DNA of 64,000 nucleotides from Sunxiuqinia sp965230765 (GTDB taxonomy: Bacteria > Bacteroidota > Bacteroidia > Bacteroidales > Prolixibacteraceae). Position numbers and translations under genes: made by a program. The stretch lies in the NCBI GenBank assembly GCA_965230765.1, contig CBDDLR010000001.1:806001-870000 (forward strand), read 5' to 3'. The notes beneath the pieces are model-generated. The model ran no database searches. It saw nothing but the letters and a program-made list of their open reading frames with translations, and was not told the origin of the DNA. Every line of letters begins with the position of its first letter. Within the stretch, counting starts at the first letter, position 1. Shown one piece after another: positions 36,140 to 45,593 of this stretch.

Positions 36140-37177
36140 ATGAAACGAATAAAGATAATTAGCTTTCTCGCATTAATCGTGCTAATCTTCACTTCATCTT
36201 GTTCAAACGACCCAACCGTAATGCGTAAAAAAATCACTGGCAAAGCAGGTGAGATTGTCGTTGTAATTCCGGAAACTCTCTGGAAAAACTCTCTGGGTAG
36301 CAAACTAAGACAAGTACTGGCGCAACCTCAACTTGGGCTTCCACAAGACGAGCCAATTTTTGAACTAATAAATGTACCACCACAAGCCTTTAAAGAAATT
36401 TTTAAAACCACACGGAACATTATTCATGTAAGTGTCAATTCAGAAATTAAAACAGCAAAGATTGAATTTAAGAAAGACATTTGGGCATGGCCACAGGCTG
36501 TAATCAACATTAAGGCAAAATCGCAGGAAGAAGGCATAAAAGCTTTTACTGAAAACTCAGACAAGATTGTTGCTTACTTGTTGAAAGCAGAACGCGACCG
36601 TTTGCTGATGAACTACAAAAACTACCATGACAAGGCCGCAAAAAATATCATTGCAGAAAAGTTTGATTTAGAGTTGAACTTTGCCCCAGGATTCAAGGTT
36701 GTTGACCAAAGCAAAGATTTTGCGTGGATAAAATATGAAACTCCTGAAATCAGCCAGGGGGTTATTATTCACACTTTCCCTTACCGGTCAGACAGTACTT
36801 TTACAACCGATTACTTGCTGGCTAAAAGAGACTCTATTCTTAAAAAATATGTAGACGGACCGTTGGAAGGAAGTTACATGACAACTGAACATCAACTAAG
36901 TCCGGTGTTCAACGTTTTCGATTTTAAAAACAATTATTCAGCTGAAATGCGCGGTTTGTGGAAAGTTGAAAAAGATTTTATGGGAGGACCATTTGTAAAC
37001 CTTTCCGTGCTGGATGCTTCTAACAACCGAATTGTTATGCTGGATGGTTATGTTTATGCTCCCCGCTACGACAAGCGAAATTACCTGCGCCAGGTGGAAG
37101 CGATGATTTATTCATTGAATTTTCCGCACCAACCCAAGAATGACAAAATACGCAGTGAAGTAAATATGGGGAACTAA
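36140..37177 (+). CDS. DUF4837 family lipoprotein
   Basis: A predicted outer- or inner-membrane lipoprotein of unknown function, typical of Bacteroidota. I set the start at the ATG at 36140, because MKRIKIISFLALIVLIFTSS followed by Cys is a normal type II signal peptide. The 16 residues upstream lie over the terminator region and look non-coding. The mature protein of about 325 residues has GKAGEIVVVIPETLWK near its start, a central ERDRLLMNYK helix, and a C-terminal LDGYVYAPRYDKRNYLRQVEAMIYSL block. No catalytic motif is evident. Confidence 0.85.
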   Translation: MKRIKIISFLALIVLIFTSSCSNDPTVMRKKITGKAGEIVVVIPETLWKNSLGSKLRQVLAQPQLGLPQDEPIFELINVPPQAFKEIFKTTRNIIHVSVNSEIKTAKIEFKKDIWAWPQAVINIKAKSQEEGIKAFTENSDKIVAYLLKAERDRLLMNYKNYHDKAAKNIIAEKFDLELNFAPGFKVVDQSKDFAWIKYETPEISQGVIIHTFPYRSDSTFTTDYLLAKRDSILKKYVDGPLEGSYMTTEHQLSPVFNVFDFKNNYSAEMRGLWKVEKDFMGGPFVNLSVLDASNNRIVMLDGYVYAPRYDKRNYLRQVEAMIYSLNFPHQPKNDKIRSEVNMGN

Positions 37178-37201
37178 AACCCAACATACATAAAGCTTTA
37201 T

Positions 37202-37239
37202 AAAGAAATCCAATTCAATATTGGATTTTCTTTATTTTT
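37202..37239 (+). terminator. Terminator after the DUF4837 gene
   Basis: An imperfect inverted repeat of about 12 bp (37202-37214 with 37220-37232, one bulge) is followed by a T-rich run. It lies between the lipoprotein stop and the agmatine deiminase ATG at 37245, leaving little room for another promoter. Confidence 0.6.
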
Positions 37240-37244
37240 GGGGC

Positions 37245-38273
37245 ATGGTAAACAAGCAATCATTTTTCCCAGCTGAATGGCATGAACAAAGCGGGGTTCA
37301 GCTTTGCTGGCCCGATGACCAAACTGATTGGGCTGACAATCTGCATGAGGTATTGCCAGTTTATGAGCGAATAGCAAAAGAAATTTTAACTCATGAAAAA
37401 CTATTGGTTGTATGCAGAAACAAAAAGAACCTGCCCCCTTTTTTGCAAACCGAAAGCAACAGCCTGATTGTAAAGGAAATCCCAATTAACGATACATGGT
37501 CACGGGATCATGGTACAATTACCATTTTTGAAAAAGGCCAGCCAGTACTTTTAAATTTCCGATTTAATGGCTGGGGAATGAAGTTCCCGGCTAATCTGGA
37601 CAATCAAATAACACCGACTCTTTTCCAACAGAATGCTTTTGAGCCAGGCATTGAATTTCGTGATTATTCATACTTTACACTTGAAGGAGGTGCTGTTGAA
37701 AGCAATGGGAATGGTTGCATTTTAACAACCAGCCAGTGTTTACTTTCAAAAAATAGGAACGAACATCTTAGTAAAAACGAAATTGAGTTCTTCTTAAAAT
37801 CAAGCTTTCATGCCAAAAAAATTCTTTGGCTAAACCACGGATATCTGGAAGGGGATGATACCGACAGCCACATCGACACACTGGCACGTTTTTGCTCAGA
37901 AAATACAATTGTTTATACGAAATGCTTGAACCAATCGGATGTTCATTTCGAAGAATTGCAGAAAATGGAAACGGAACTGCAACAATTTAACGATCAAAAC
38001 AACCAGCCTTTCAATTTGATTCCCCTGCCATTTCCTGATGCAGTTTATGACGAAAATGACAATCGGCTACCTGCAACATATGCCAATTTTCTAATTTTAA
38101 ATAAAGCTGTGTTACTACCTGTTTACAATGTCCCACAAGACAAGGAAGCTATTGATGTTTTATCCAATGTTTTCCCGGACCGCAAAATCATTCCCATTAA
38201 CAGCGTTCCATTGATCAAACAACATGGCTCAATTCATTGTATCAGTATGCAATTTCCAAAAGGAGTTCTTTAA
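37245..38273 (+). CDS. aguA: Agmatine deiminase
   Basis: A pentein-fold enzyme that converts agmatine to N-carbamoylputrescine and ammonia. The start at 37245 gives MVNKQSFFPAEWHEQSGVQL, which matches the family N-terminus; the eight residues upstream do not. Active-site blocks are TWSRDHGTI (about 83-91), TLEGGAVESNG (about 146-156), NHGYLEGDDTDSHIDTLARF with the catalytic His, and GSIHCISMQFP with the nucleophilic Cys close to the C-terminus. The downstream gene encodes the next enzyme of putrescine synthesis, 17 bases away. Confidence 0.93.
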   Translation: MVNKQSFFPAEWHEQSGVQLCWPDDQTDWADNLHEVLPVYERIAKEILTHEKLLVVCRNKKNLPPFLQTESNSLIVKEIPINDTWSRDHGTITIFEKGQPVLLNFRFNGWGMKFPANLDNQITPTLFQQNAFEPGIEFRDYSYFTLEGGAVESNGNGCILTTSQCLLSKNRNEHLSKNEIEFFLKSSFHAKKILWLNHGYLEGDDTDSHIDTLARFCSENTIVYTKCLNQSDVHFEELQKMETELQQFNDQNNQPFNLIPLPFPDAVYDENDNRLPATYANFLILNKAVLLPVYNVPQDKEAIDVLSNVFPDRKIIPINSVPLIKQHGSIHCISMQFPKGVL

Positions 38274-38290
38274 TTCAAAAAAGAAAAATT

Positions 38291-39184
38291 ATGAGCAAAA
38301 AAGAAATTAAAGTAGGCCTGGTTCAACAACAAAATTCGGAGAGTGTTGAGAGCAATCTTCAACTGCTTGAAAATAACATTGCTGATTGTGCCAACAATGG
38401 AGCTGAACTAGTGGTTTTGCAAGAACTTCACAATAGCCTCTATTTTTGTCAAACAGAAGATGTGAGCCAATTCGACCTGGCAGAACCAATTCCCGGACCT
38501 TCGACTGAACTGTTTGGGGGCATTGCAAAAAAGCATGAAATTGTGCTGGTCACTTCGTTATTTGAAAAACGCACAACCGGAATCTATCACAACACAGCCG
38601 TTGTGTTTGAAAAGGATGGCAGTATTGCTGGGAAATATCGAAAGATGCACATTCCCGATGATCCGGGTTTTTACGAAAAGTTTTACTTCACCCCGGGTGA
38701 TTTAGGATTTCAGCCTATTGAAACTTCAGTTGGCAAACTTGGAGTATTGATTTGCTGGGATCAATGGTATCCGGAAGCAGCCCGATTAATGGCAATGGCT
38801 GGTGCTGAAATGCTCATTTACCCAACGGCTATTGGCTGGGACAATCGTGACGATGACGATGAAAAACAACGCCAGCTCAACGCCTGGATCACGATTCAGC
38901 AATCACATGCTGTTGCTAATGGAATACCTGTTGTTTCCGTGAACCGAGCTGGACATGAAGCTGATCCCTCAGGCTCGACCTCTGGTATCCAGTTTTGGGG
39001 AAACAGTTTTGTTGCTGGGGCACAAGGCGAACTAGTTCATCAGGCATCAACCGATCAACCAGAAAATGCAATCGTGAAGGTTGACATGGAACGATCTGAA
39101 GATGTTCGACGGATATGGCCTTTTCTCCGGGACCGAAGAATTGAAAACTATGGTGATTTAACCAAACGGTTTATCGACGACTAA
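38291..39184 (+). CDS. aguB: N-carbamoylputrescine amidase
   Basis: A nitrilase-superfamily hydrolase that splits N-carbamoylputrescine into putrescine, CO2 and ammonia. The Glu-Lys-Cys triad is visible: LQELHNS (Glu), KYRKMHIPDDPGFYEK (Lys) and LICWDQWYPEAARL (Cys). The start at 38291 (MSKKEIKVGLVQQQ) is chosen over an upstream Met that overlaps aguA. The product is 297 residues. With aguA it completes arginine-derived polyamine synthesis from agmatine; arginine decarboxylase is not in the window. Its stop overlaps the convergent penicillin-binding-protein stop by 3 bases. Confidence 0.93.
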   Translation: MSKKEIKVGLVQQQNSESVESNLQLLENNIADCANNGAELVVLQELHNSLYFCQTEDVSQFDLAEPIPGPSTELFGGIAKKHEIVLVTSLFEKRTTGIYHNTAVVFEKDGSIAGKYRKMHIPDDPGFYEKFYFTPGDLGFQPIETSVGKLGVLICWDQWYPEAARLMAMAGAEMLIYPTAIGWDNRDDDDEKQRQLNAWITIQQSHAVANGIPVVSVNRAGHEADPSGSTSGIQFWGNSFVAGAQGELVHQASTDQPENAIVKVDMERSEDVRRIWPFLRDRRIENYGDLTKRFIDD

Positions 39185-41529
39185 AAGAAATCATCGAACT
39201 GGTTTGGTTGCTCAATCACCTCTTCAGGCTGCTCATCACAATCCAGGTTCATGTAAAAATTAGCTGGCTTCTCGAATTCCTGATCGGGTGTGTATTCAAG
39301 GGTTTCATCGGCATACACTTTTTTCATAAATCGCCCCCAAATGGGCAGTGCCATGTTTGCCCCCTGCCCTGTTGTGATATCATCAAAATGGATGCTTCGC
39401 AAATCAGCACCGGTCCAGGCTCCTGCCACCAATTGAGGCGTAACTCCCATAAACCAGCCATCGGAATGGTTTTGCGTTGTTCCTGTCTTTCCAGCTATTG
39501 GACCAGGAATTTCACCATAAACCGGATGCCAACGCAAACGTCCCCCTGATCCACCATTAATCACATTCTGCAATAAACTCAACATCAGGTAGGCCGTTTT
39601 TTCATCAACAGCATCGTGTCGCTCAGGCTTAAACCGGGCAATCACATTTCCATGGCGGTCTTCAATATGGGTAACAAATATGGGCTGGGTATAAACACCT
39701 TTATTCACAAACGAGCCATAAGCTCCAATCAATTCATACAAAGTAATATCAGAAGTGCCAAGGAACATGGAAACCACAGGATCAATGCGACTATAAACAC
39801 CCATTTTTTCCATCACATTTACGACTGATTGTGGATTGTACTGCTTCATAATCCATCCTGAAATATTATTGACTGAATGCGCCAGTCCCCATTTTAAGGT
39901 GACCATTCTTCCATCCATTTCACTTGCGCCAGAGTTTTTAGGCTCCCACACACTTCCATCACCCAAAATAAATTGTTGCCTTACATTTGGAACTTCCGTA
40001 CAGGGAGATAACCCATTCTGCATAGCCAGCGTGTAAAGGAAAGGTTTTACCGTTGAACCAACCTGACGTTTTCCACCCTTCACCATATCGTACATAAAAT
40101 GCTTATAATTTGGACCACCAACGTATGCCCGTACATGCCCGGTTTCTGTATCCATAGCCATAAATGAGGATCGGAAGTGACTCAGATAATGGCGGATAGA
40201 ATCAATCGGGGCCATGATTGTGTCCCTTTCCCCCTGCCAGGTGAAAATGGTCATGTCTGTTGGCTTTTCAAAGTTCTTCCTGATTTGCTCAAACGCCAGT
40301 CCTTTCAAACGAAGCACCCGGTGCCTTTCGCTTTGACGAATTGCCCGGTTTAACAAATCATCCACATCCTCTTCGCTCATATCCGGCGAGAATGGGGGAT
40401 ACTCAAGCGTCTCTAAATGGGCTTCAAAATCAGGCTGTAAATCCAGCTTCAAATGCTCCACCACAGATTCCTCAGCATAAGCCTGCATTCTTGAATCAAC
40501 TGTAGTATAAATCTTTAACCCATCACGATACAAATCAAAATTTGTGCCATCCGGTTTGAAATTCTTTTTACACCAGCCAAACAATGGGTTTGTTTCCCAC
40601 TCAACAGAATCTTCTTCAAATTTTATTTGTTGCCACGAAGCATAATTTTTACGTTCTGGCTTATTCGCCCCAAGCGTAATTCTTAAATATTCCCTAAAAT
40701 AAGGAGCAAGTCCCCTTTTAAAATCTTCTTTTTGATAGTCCAGCCCAAGTGGTAAAACTTTTATTGAATCATAAGCAGCTTCATCGATGTACCCATATTT
40801 TTTCATTTGTGATAAAACCACATTTCGCCGTTGCTTTGTCATTTCAGGTCGTCGAAGCGGGTTAAACAACGATGAATTTTTTGCCATCCCAACCAGCATA
40901 GCAACCTCATGTAACTGGAGAGAATCCGGTTCAGTATTAAAATATATTCTTGATGCAGATTTAATCCCAACAGCCAAATTCAGGAAATCGTATTTATTTA
41001 AATACATGGTTAGGATTTCCTCCTTGGTATAACTTTTCTCCAGCTTAACTGCAATTACCCATTCCTTAAATTTCCTGAGTATGAGATGAATTTTATTTGT
41101 AAAAGTCTGCCTTGGAAAAAGCATTTTAGCCAACTGCTGACTGATGGTACTCCCGCCACCGGAACTACTATCTCCGGTAGCAAGCCCTTTAACCACCCTG
41201 GCCAGCCCTCTCATATCAATTCCGGAATGTTTATAAAAACGAACGTCTTCTGTTGCGATCAATGCATTGATCAACTCTGGAGTAAGTTCTTCATATTCAA
41301 CATAGCTCCTGTTTTCCCGAAAGTACCTTCCAAGTATTTTGCCATCTCTTGAAATAACATCCGATGCTAAAAGGTGCCTGGGGTTTTCCAGTTCTTCAAA
41401 GGTTGGCATCTCCCCAAGCTTGCCAAGGGAAATGAAAAAGAACAGGCTAAAAACCACAATAAAACCGAATGAAAATATACCCCAGAAAATCAGGTTGTGT
41501 TTCTTGAATTTATTTGTTTTACCTACCAT
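39181..41529 (-). CDS. Class A penicillin-binding protein (PBP1a type)
   Basis: A bifunctional peptidoglycan synthase of 782 residues. One N-terminal membrane helix (about 14-34) anchors it. The GT51 transglycosylase domain has EDVRFYKHSGIDMRGL with the catalytic Glu, and GGGSTISQQLAK. The transpeptidase domain has GSTVKPF (SxxK with the acylated Ser), SVNN (SxN) and GKTGTTQNHSDGW (KTG). A linker rich in charged residues lies between them. It polymerises glycan strands and cross-links peptides on the periplasmic face. It is transcribed alone on the minus strand with a -7 box at 41556-41563, divergent from topA. Confidence 0.95.
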   Translation of the reverse strand: MVGKTNKFKKHNLIFWGIFSFGFIVVFSLFFFISLGKLGEMPTFEELENPRHLLASDVISRDGKILGRYFRENRSYVEYEELTPELINALIATEDVRFYKHSGIDMRGLARVVKGLATGDSSSGGGSTISQQLAKMLFPRQTFTNKIHLILRKFKEWVIAVKLEKSYTKEEILTMYLNKYDFLNLAVGIKSASRIYFNTEPDSLQLHEVAMLVGMAKNSSLFNPLRRPEMTKQRRNVVLSQMKKYGYIDEAAYDSIKVLPLGLDYQKEDFKRGLAPYFREYLRITLGANKPERKNYASWQQIKFEEDSVEWETNPLFGWCKKNFKPDGTNFDLYRDGLKIYTTVDSRMQAYAEESVVEHLKLDLQPDFEAHLETLEYPPFSPDMSEEDVDDLLNRAIRQSERHRVLRLKGLAFEQIRKNFEKPTDMTIFTWQGERDTIMAPIDSIRHYLSHFRSSFMAMDTETGHVRAYVGGPNYKHFMYDMVKGGKRQVGSTVKPFLYTLAMQNGLSPCTEVPNVRQQFILGDGSVWEPKNSGASEMDGRMVTLKWGLAHSVNNISGWIMKQYNPQSVVNVMEKMGVYSRIDPVVSMFLGTSDITLYELIGAYGSFVNKGVYTQPIFVTHIEDRHGNVIARFKPERHDAVDEKTAYLMLSLLQNVINGGSGGRLRWHPVYGEIPGPIAGKTGTTQNHSDGWFMGVTPQLVAGAWTGADLRSIHFDDITTGQGANMALPIWGRFMKKVYADETLEYTPDQEFEKPANFYMNLDCDEQPEEVIEQPNQFDDFF

Positions 41530-41555
41530 GGATACATCTGTTTGTTGATCTGCGA

Positions 41556-41563
41556 CAAATATA
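41556..41563 (-). promoter_or_regulatory. Candidate -7 element for the PBP gene
   Basis: The minus strand reads TATATTTG, 27 bases before the start codon. A TTTG sits 27 bases further upstream, slightly beyond the usual spacing. The rest of the 302-base gap to topA (41530-41831) is AT-rich and shows no gene. Confidence 0.45.
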
Positions 41564-41821
41564 ACGATTCGAAAAGGAATATTATTTTTTCAAACCAAAA
41601 CGAAGAAGAAATCACAAGCCAATTTTCAATAAAAATTAGCTAAAGATTTATGCTTATTTGAGTAGTAACTTAAGCAAAAATCTCACATGCAATTGTTATT
41701 CAACAAGAAACGGATTTCAATAAAATAATCATTATCAAACAAATAAGAAACTGAAAATATTCAATTAAAAATTTGAAGATGGTGTTTCATTTTCTTTTAT
41801 TTGCAAAAATTTTTAGAAAAC

Positions 41822-41828
41822 AGGAGGT
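41822..41828 (+). promoter_or_regulatory. Strong Shine-Dalgarno site of topA
   Basis: AGGAGGT lies 3 bases before the topA ATG at 41832. A full anti-SD match is unusual here, since most starts in this window have no recognisable Shine-Dalgarno sequence. It fixes the start codon. Confidence 0.75.
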
Positions 41829-41831
41829 TAT

Positions 41832-44156
41832 ATGAGCGAGAATCTGGTAATTGTTGAGTCCCCCGCGAAAGCGAAAACCATTGAGCGTTTCTTAGGAAAA
41901 GATTTTTTGGTGACTTCAAGCATGGGACACATCAGAGACCTTGAGAAGAAAGACTTTGGAATTGATATTCAGAATAATTTTCAACCCAAATACATTGTTT
42001 CTCCGGACAAGAAAAAAATAGTAACCGAGTTAAAAAAACTGGCTAAAACAGCGGGGACGGTATGGATCGCTTCCGATGAGGACCGTGAAGGGGAAGCCAT
42101 TGCCTGGCACCTTCAGGAGGTTTTGAAATTGGATCCGGAAAGAACGAAACGGATTGTATTTCACGAGATTACCAAAGATGCTATTTTAAGGGCTATTGAT
42201 AACCCTAGACCTATTGACACGAACCTGGTAAACGCACAACAAGCACGCCGGGTATTGGATCGTATTGTGGGTTTTGAAGTGTCTCCTGTTCTTTGGAAAA
42301 AAGTAAAACCAGCATTGTCTGCCGGACGTGTTCAGTCGGTTGCTGTTCGTTTAATTGTGGAACGCGAACGTGAGATCATGAACTTTAAAAGCCAGTCTAG
42401 TTTCCGGGTTTCGGCCATTTTTCTGGTACCGAATGAAAATGGAAAGGTAACTGAACTCAAAGCAGAGCTGAACAAACGATTTGCCACAAAAGAAGAAGCG
42501 CAAGCTTTTCTTGAAAAATGCAAAACAGCCGAATTCAGTATCGCAGACATTGTTAAGAAACCATCGAAAAGAACTCCGGCTGCACCATTTATTACTTCTA
42601 CTTTGCAGCAAGAGGCCAGTAGAAAGTTAGGTTTTTCGGTTTCTCAAACCATGGCCGTAGCACAGCGCTTGTACGAAGCTGGTAAAATTACCTACATGCG
42701 TACCGACTCGGTGAACCTTTCGTCGTTGGCAATCAACACAGCCAAGTCGAAAATTATTTCAATGCATGGTGAAGAATACCTGAAAACACGCCAATACAAA
42801 ACAAAAGCAAAAGGTGCGCAGGAAGCTCACGAAGCCATTCGCCCAACCTATATTGACCAGGAAGAAGTTGGCGGAACTGCCCAGGAGAAAAAATTATACG
42901 ACCTGATTTGGAAACGTACCATTGCGTCACAAATGAGCGATGCTGAATTGGAACGTACAACCGTGTCAATTAAAATTTCCAATTCAAGTGAGAAATTCCA
43001 GGCAACTGGGGAAATCATCAAATTTGATGGTTTTCTGAAAGTGTACATGGAATCCACCGATAATGAAGAAGAAAATGGCAATGGCAAGACCTTACTTCCT
43101 CCGGTAAAAGTAAACCAGCAACTTCGTTCAAACCTGATTGAAGCAACACAGCGTTTTACATTAAAACCACCGCGATTCACAGAAGCCAGCCTGGTTAAAA
43201 AATTGGAAGAACAAGGGATTGGACGCCCGTCTACGTATGCACCAATTATTACCACCGTGCAAAACAGGGGCTATGTTGTAAAAGAAGACCGCCCGGGCGT
43301 TGAACGGGAATTCGTGCAATTAACCCTCTCGAACAACACCATTCAGGATAAAACCAAATCGGAAACAACAGGGGCTGAAAAATCAAAACTTTTCCCAACC
43401 GATATCGGCATGGTTGTTAATGATTTTCTGATGAAGCATTTCGACAAAATCATGGACTACAGTTTTACCGCAAAAGTTGAGGTGGAATTTGATGAGATTG
43501 CAATTGGTGACCGTGCATGGAATGAAATGATTGGGCAGTTTTACAATCCATTCCATAAGAATGTTGAAAATGCCCTTGAAACATCAGAACGTGCAAAAGG
43601 AGAAAGACTTTTAGGTACTGACCCAAATACAAATTTGCCAGTCTCAGTAAAAATTGGACGTTACGGGCCACTTGCTCAAATTGGTGAAGCAACCGAGGAT
43701 GGAGATAAACCAAGGTTTGCCAGCTTGCGAAGCGGACAACATCTGGAAACCATTACCTTGGAAGAAGCACTTGATCTATTCAAACTACCCAGGGACCTGG
43801 GAGAATACGAAGACAAAAAAGTATCCGTTGCTATTGGGCGCTTTGGCCCCTATGTTCGTCACGATAATAAATTTGTTTCCCTTGAAAAAGGAGTTGACGA
43901 TCCTTATTCTGTAGAATTGGATCGTGCAATTGAATTGATAGAAGCCAAAAGGGAAAAAGACCGCAAAGCACTTATCAAAACTTTTGATGAAGAACCTGAT
44001 TTAAGGATTCTGAATGGTCGCTGGGGACCATATATTTCTTATAAGAAGAAAAATTACAAAATCCCAAAAGGTACAGAGGCAGAAAAAATGGAGTTGGCAG
44101 ACTGTATGAAAATCATTGAAGAAGGGCCAAAGCCTAAAAAAGGCAAAAAGAAATAA
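41832..44156 (+). CDS. topA: DNA topoisomerase I
   Basis: A type IA topoisomerase that relaxes negative supercoils through a transient 5'-phosphotyrosine bond. The TOPRIM domain opens the protein (LVIVESPAKAKTIERFLG, then DEDREGEAIAWHL with the metal-binding acidic triad). The active-site Tyr is in ITYMRTDSVNLS. At 774 residues it lacks the zinc-finger tail of the E. coli enzyme. Instead it ends in three repeats built around GRYGPL, GRFGPYV and GRWGPYI, the C-terminal repeat type of many Bacteroidota, before a Lys-rich end. A strong Shine-Dalgarno site precedes it and a terminator follows. Confidence 0.97.
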   Translation: MSENLVIVESPAKAKTIERFLGKDFLVTSSMGHIRDLEKKDFGIDIQNNFQPKYIVSPDKKKIVTELKKLAKTAGTVWIASDEDREGEAIAWHLQEVLKLDPERTKRIVFHEITKDAILRAIDNPRPIDTNLVNAQQARRVLDRIVGFEVSPVLWKKVKPALSAGRVQSVAVRLIVEREREIMNFKSQSSFRVSAIFLVPNENGKVTELKAELNKRFATKEEAQAFLEKCKTAEFSIADIVKKPSKRTPAAPFITSTLQQEASRKLGFSVSQTMAVAQRLYEAGKITYMRTDSVNLSSLAINTAKSKIISMHGEEYLKTRQYKTKAKGAQEAHEAIRPTYIDQEEVGGTAQEKKLYDLIWKRTIASQMSDAELERTTVSIKISNSSEKFQATGEIIKFDGFLKVYMESTDNEEENGNGKTLLPPVKVNQQLRSNLIEATQRFTLKPPRFTEASLVKKLEEQGIGRPSTYAPIITTVQNRGYVVKEDRPGVEREFVQLTLSNNTIQDKTKSETTGAEKSKLFPTDIGMVVNDFLMKHFDKIMDYSFTAKVEVEFDEIAIGDRAWNEMIGQFYNPFHKNVENALETSERAKGERLLGTDPNTNLPVSVKIGRYGPLAQIGEATEDGDKPRFASLRSGQHLETITLEEALDLFKLPRDLGEYEDKKVSVAIGRFGPYVRHDNKFVSLEKGVDDPYSVELDRAIELIEAKREKDRKALIKTFDEEPDLRILNGRWGPYISYKKKNYKIPKGTEAEKMELADCMKIIEEGPKPKKGKKK

Positions 44157-44161
44157 TATTG

Positions 44162-44191
44162 AAGGGCAAACAGTACTTGTTTGCCTTTTTT
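44162..44191 (+). terminator. Terminator after topA
   Basis: GGCAAAC (44165-44171) pairs with GTTTGCC (44179-44185), extended by weaker pairs, with six Ts following. It separates topA from the arginase-like gene. Confidence 0.88.
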
Positions 44192-44328
44192 GTTTCATGA
44201 TTGCTATCAACAACGGATTATTGATAAAAAAACAAAAGCCTTATAACTCCCTTTAAAATTTAATGATATTTTTAGATAATCTTTCAAACGAAAGAAGTTG
44301 CTCGTTGATAAGCTTTTAAAAACATTAC

Positions 44329-45483
44329 ATGGATCTGGACTTTTACTTTGAACCTGTTGATTTCCAAAAGATAAACCTTGCCCCCTGGGCTCAAAAGAAG
44401 TTTTCTTTGGCTTCAGTGCTTGAAAAAAACCATGCTAAGCTGAAATTGGATAAAGCTAAAATTGTCATCGTTGGTATTGAAGAAGACAGGAATTCAGTAG
44501 TTTCAGGCAGTGCTGCAGCCCCAAATAAAATAAGGGAACAGCTTTATAGCCTTAATCGGATATCGGCCAGGTTGAAAATTCTTGATTTAGGAAATATTCG
44601 TGTTGGGAAAAAAGCAAACGACAGTTATTTCGCCTTAAAAGATATCTGCGACAGTTTTATAAAAAGCGGAAAAGTGGTGATTGTTTTGGGTGGCAGCCAG
44701 GACTTGACATTTGGATTAACAAAAGCATTTGAAGATACCACATACAGCCTTGTAAATATTGATCCAAGAATTGATTTTTCAAAAGGATCAAAAAGCATCA
44801 ACTCTGAAAATTACCTGAACTTTATTTTCGAAAAGCAAGAAAACCTGTTTTCTCATACTACTTTGGGATACCAGAACTATTTTACTGACGGGCTGGAGAT
44901 TGACCAGGTTGGCACTCATTTATCTGAAGCCAGAAGACTGGGACACGTTCGCTTTGGAATGGTAGAAATTGAACCGTTTCTTCGTCAGTCTGACATTTTC
45001 AGTTTCGATATTAATTCCATTAGACAGATGGAAGCCCCAGGACAATATTTTGCTTCACCAAATGGACTATATGCAGAGGAAGCCTGCCAGATTGCACGCT
45101 ACGCCGGACTTGCTGATAAGATGAAGGTTGCGGGGTTCTTTAACATGATCCCAAAATTAGACCAGCAAGATGTTAGCGCAAAACTAATGGCCCAGATAGT
45201 CTGGCATTTTATTGATGGTGTAAACTCACGAATTGTTGAAACACCACCAGGGAAGGACGATGAATTTAACCATTACCTTGTAGATATCGAGGACATTGAT
45301 CTTCCAATAACTTTTTATGAAAGCAGAAAAACAGGGCGTTGGTGGATGCAAATTTCCAATGATACACTGACCGCTGAGAAAATAATCCCCTGCACCCAGG
45401 AAGACTATGAACTGACATCAAGAAATGAAATTCCGGATCGCTGGTGGAGAAATATCAGAAAATTAAACCGGATGGTAAAATAA
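44329..45483 (+). CDS. Arginase/formimidoylglutamase-fold protein with lost metal ligands
   Basis: A 384-residue protein of the arginase/agmatinase/HutG fold, but probably not a normal enzyme. In arginase the two manganese ions are held by GGDHS, DAHTD and SFDVD motifs. The matching segments here are GGSQD, DPRID and SFDIN. They replace both His ligands (by Gln and Arg) and one Asp (by Asn), so three of six ligands are gone. The surrounding fold is retained, for example VVIVLGGSQDLTFGL, SLVNIDPRID and the EAPGQYFASPNGLYAEEA block. It lies between topA and the T9SS genes, 110 bases before the porP-like gene. I recall similar placement in other Bacteroidota, which suggests a T9SS-related or structural role. 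Confidence 0.75.
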   Translation: MDLDFYFEPVDFQKINLAPWAQKKFSLASVLEKNHAKLKLDKAKIVIVGIEEDRNSVVSGSAAAPNKIREQLYSLNRISARLKILDLGNIRVGKKANDSYFALKDICDSFIKSGKVVIVLGGSQDLTFGLTKAFEDTTYSLVNIDPRIDFSKGSKSINSENYLNFIFEKQENLFSHTTLGYQNYFTDGLEIDQVGTHLSEARRLGHVRFGMVEIEPFLRQSDIFSFDINSIRQMEAPGQYFASPNGLYAEEACQIARYAGLADKMKVAGFFNMIPKLDQQDVSAKLMAQIVWHFIDGVNSRIVETPPGKDDEFNHYLVDIEDIDLPITFYESRKTGRWWMQISNDTLTAEKIIPCTQEDYELTSRNEIPDRWWRNIRKLNRMVK

Positions 45484-45593
45484 ATACTAAAAGCCTTGCG
45501 TTGAGAAACTTTAAAAACGTGTAAAAATTAAGAAAAACAAACAAAAAGAAGATTGCTGAAAACAGCCCTGAAAGAGGCAGGAAAGGCCTATTT

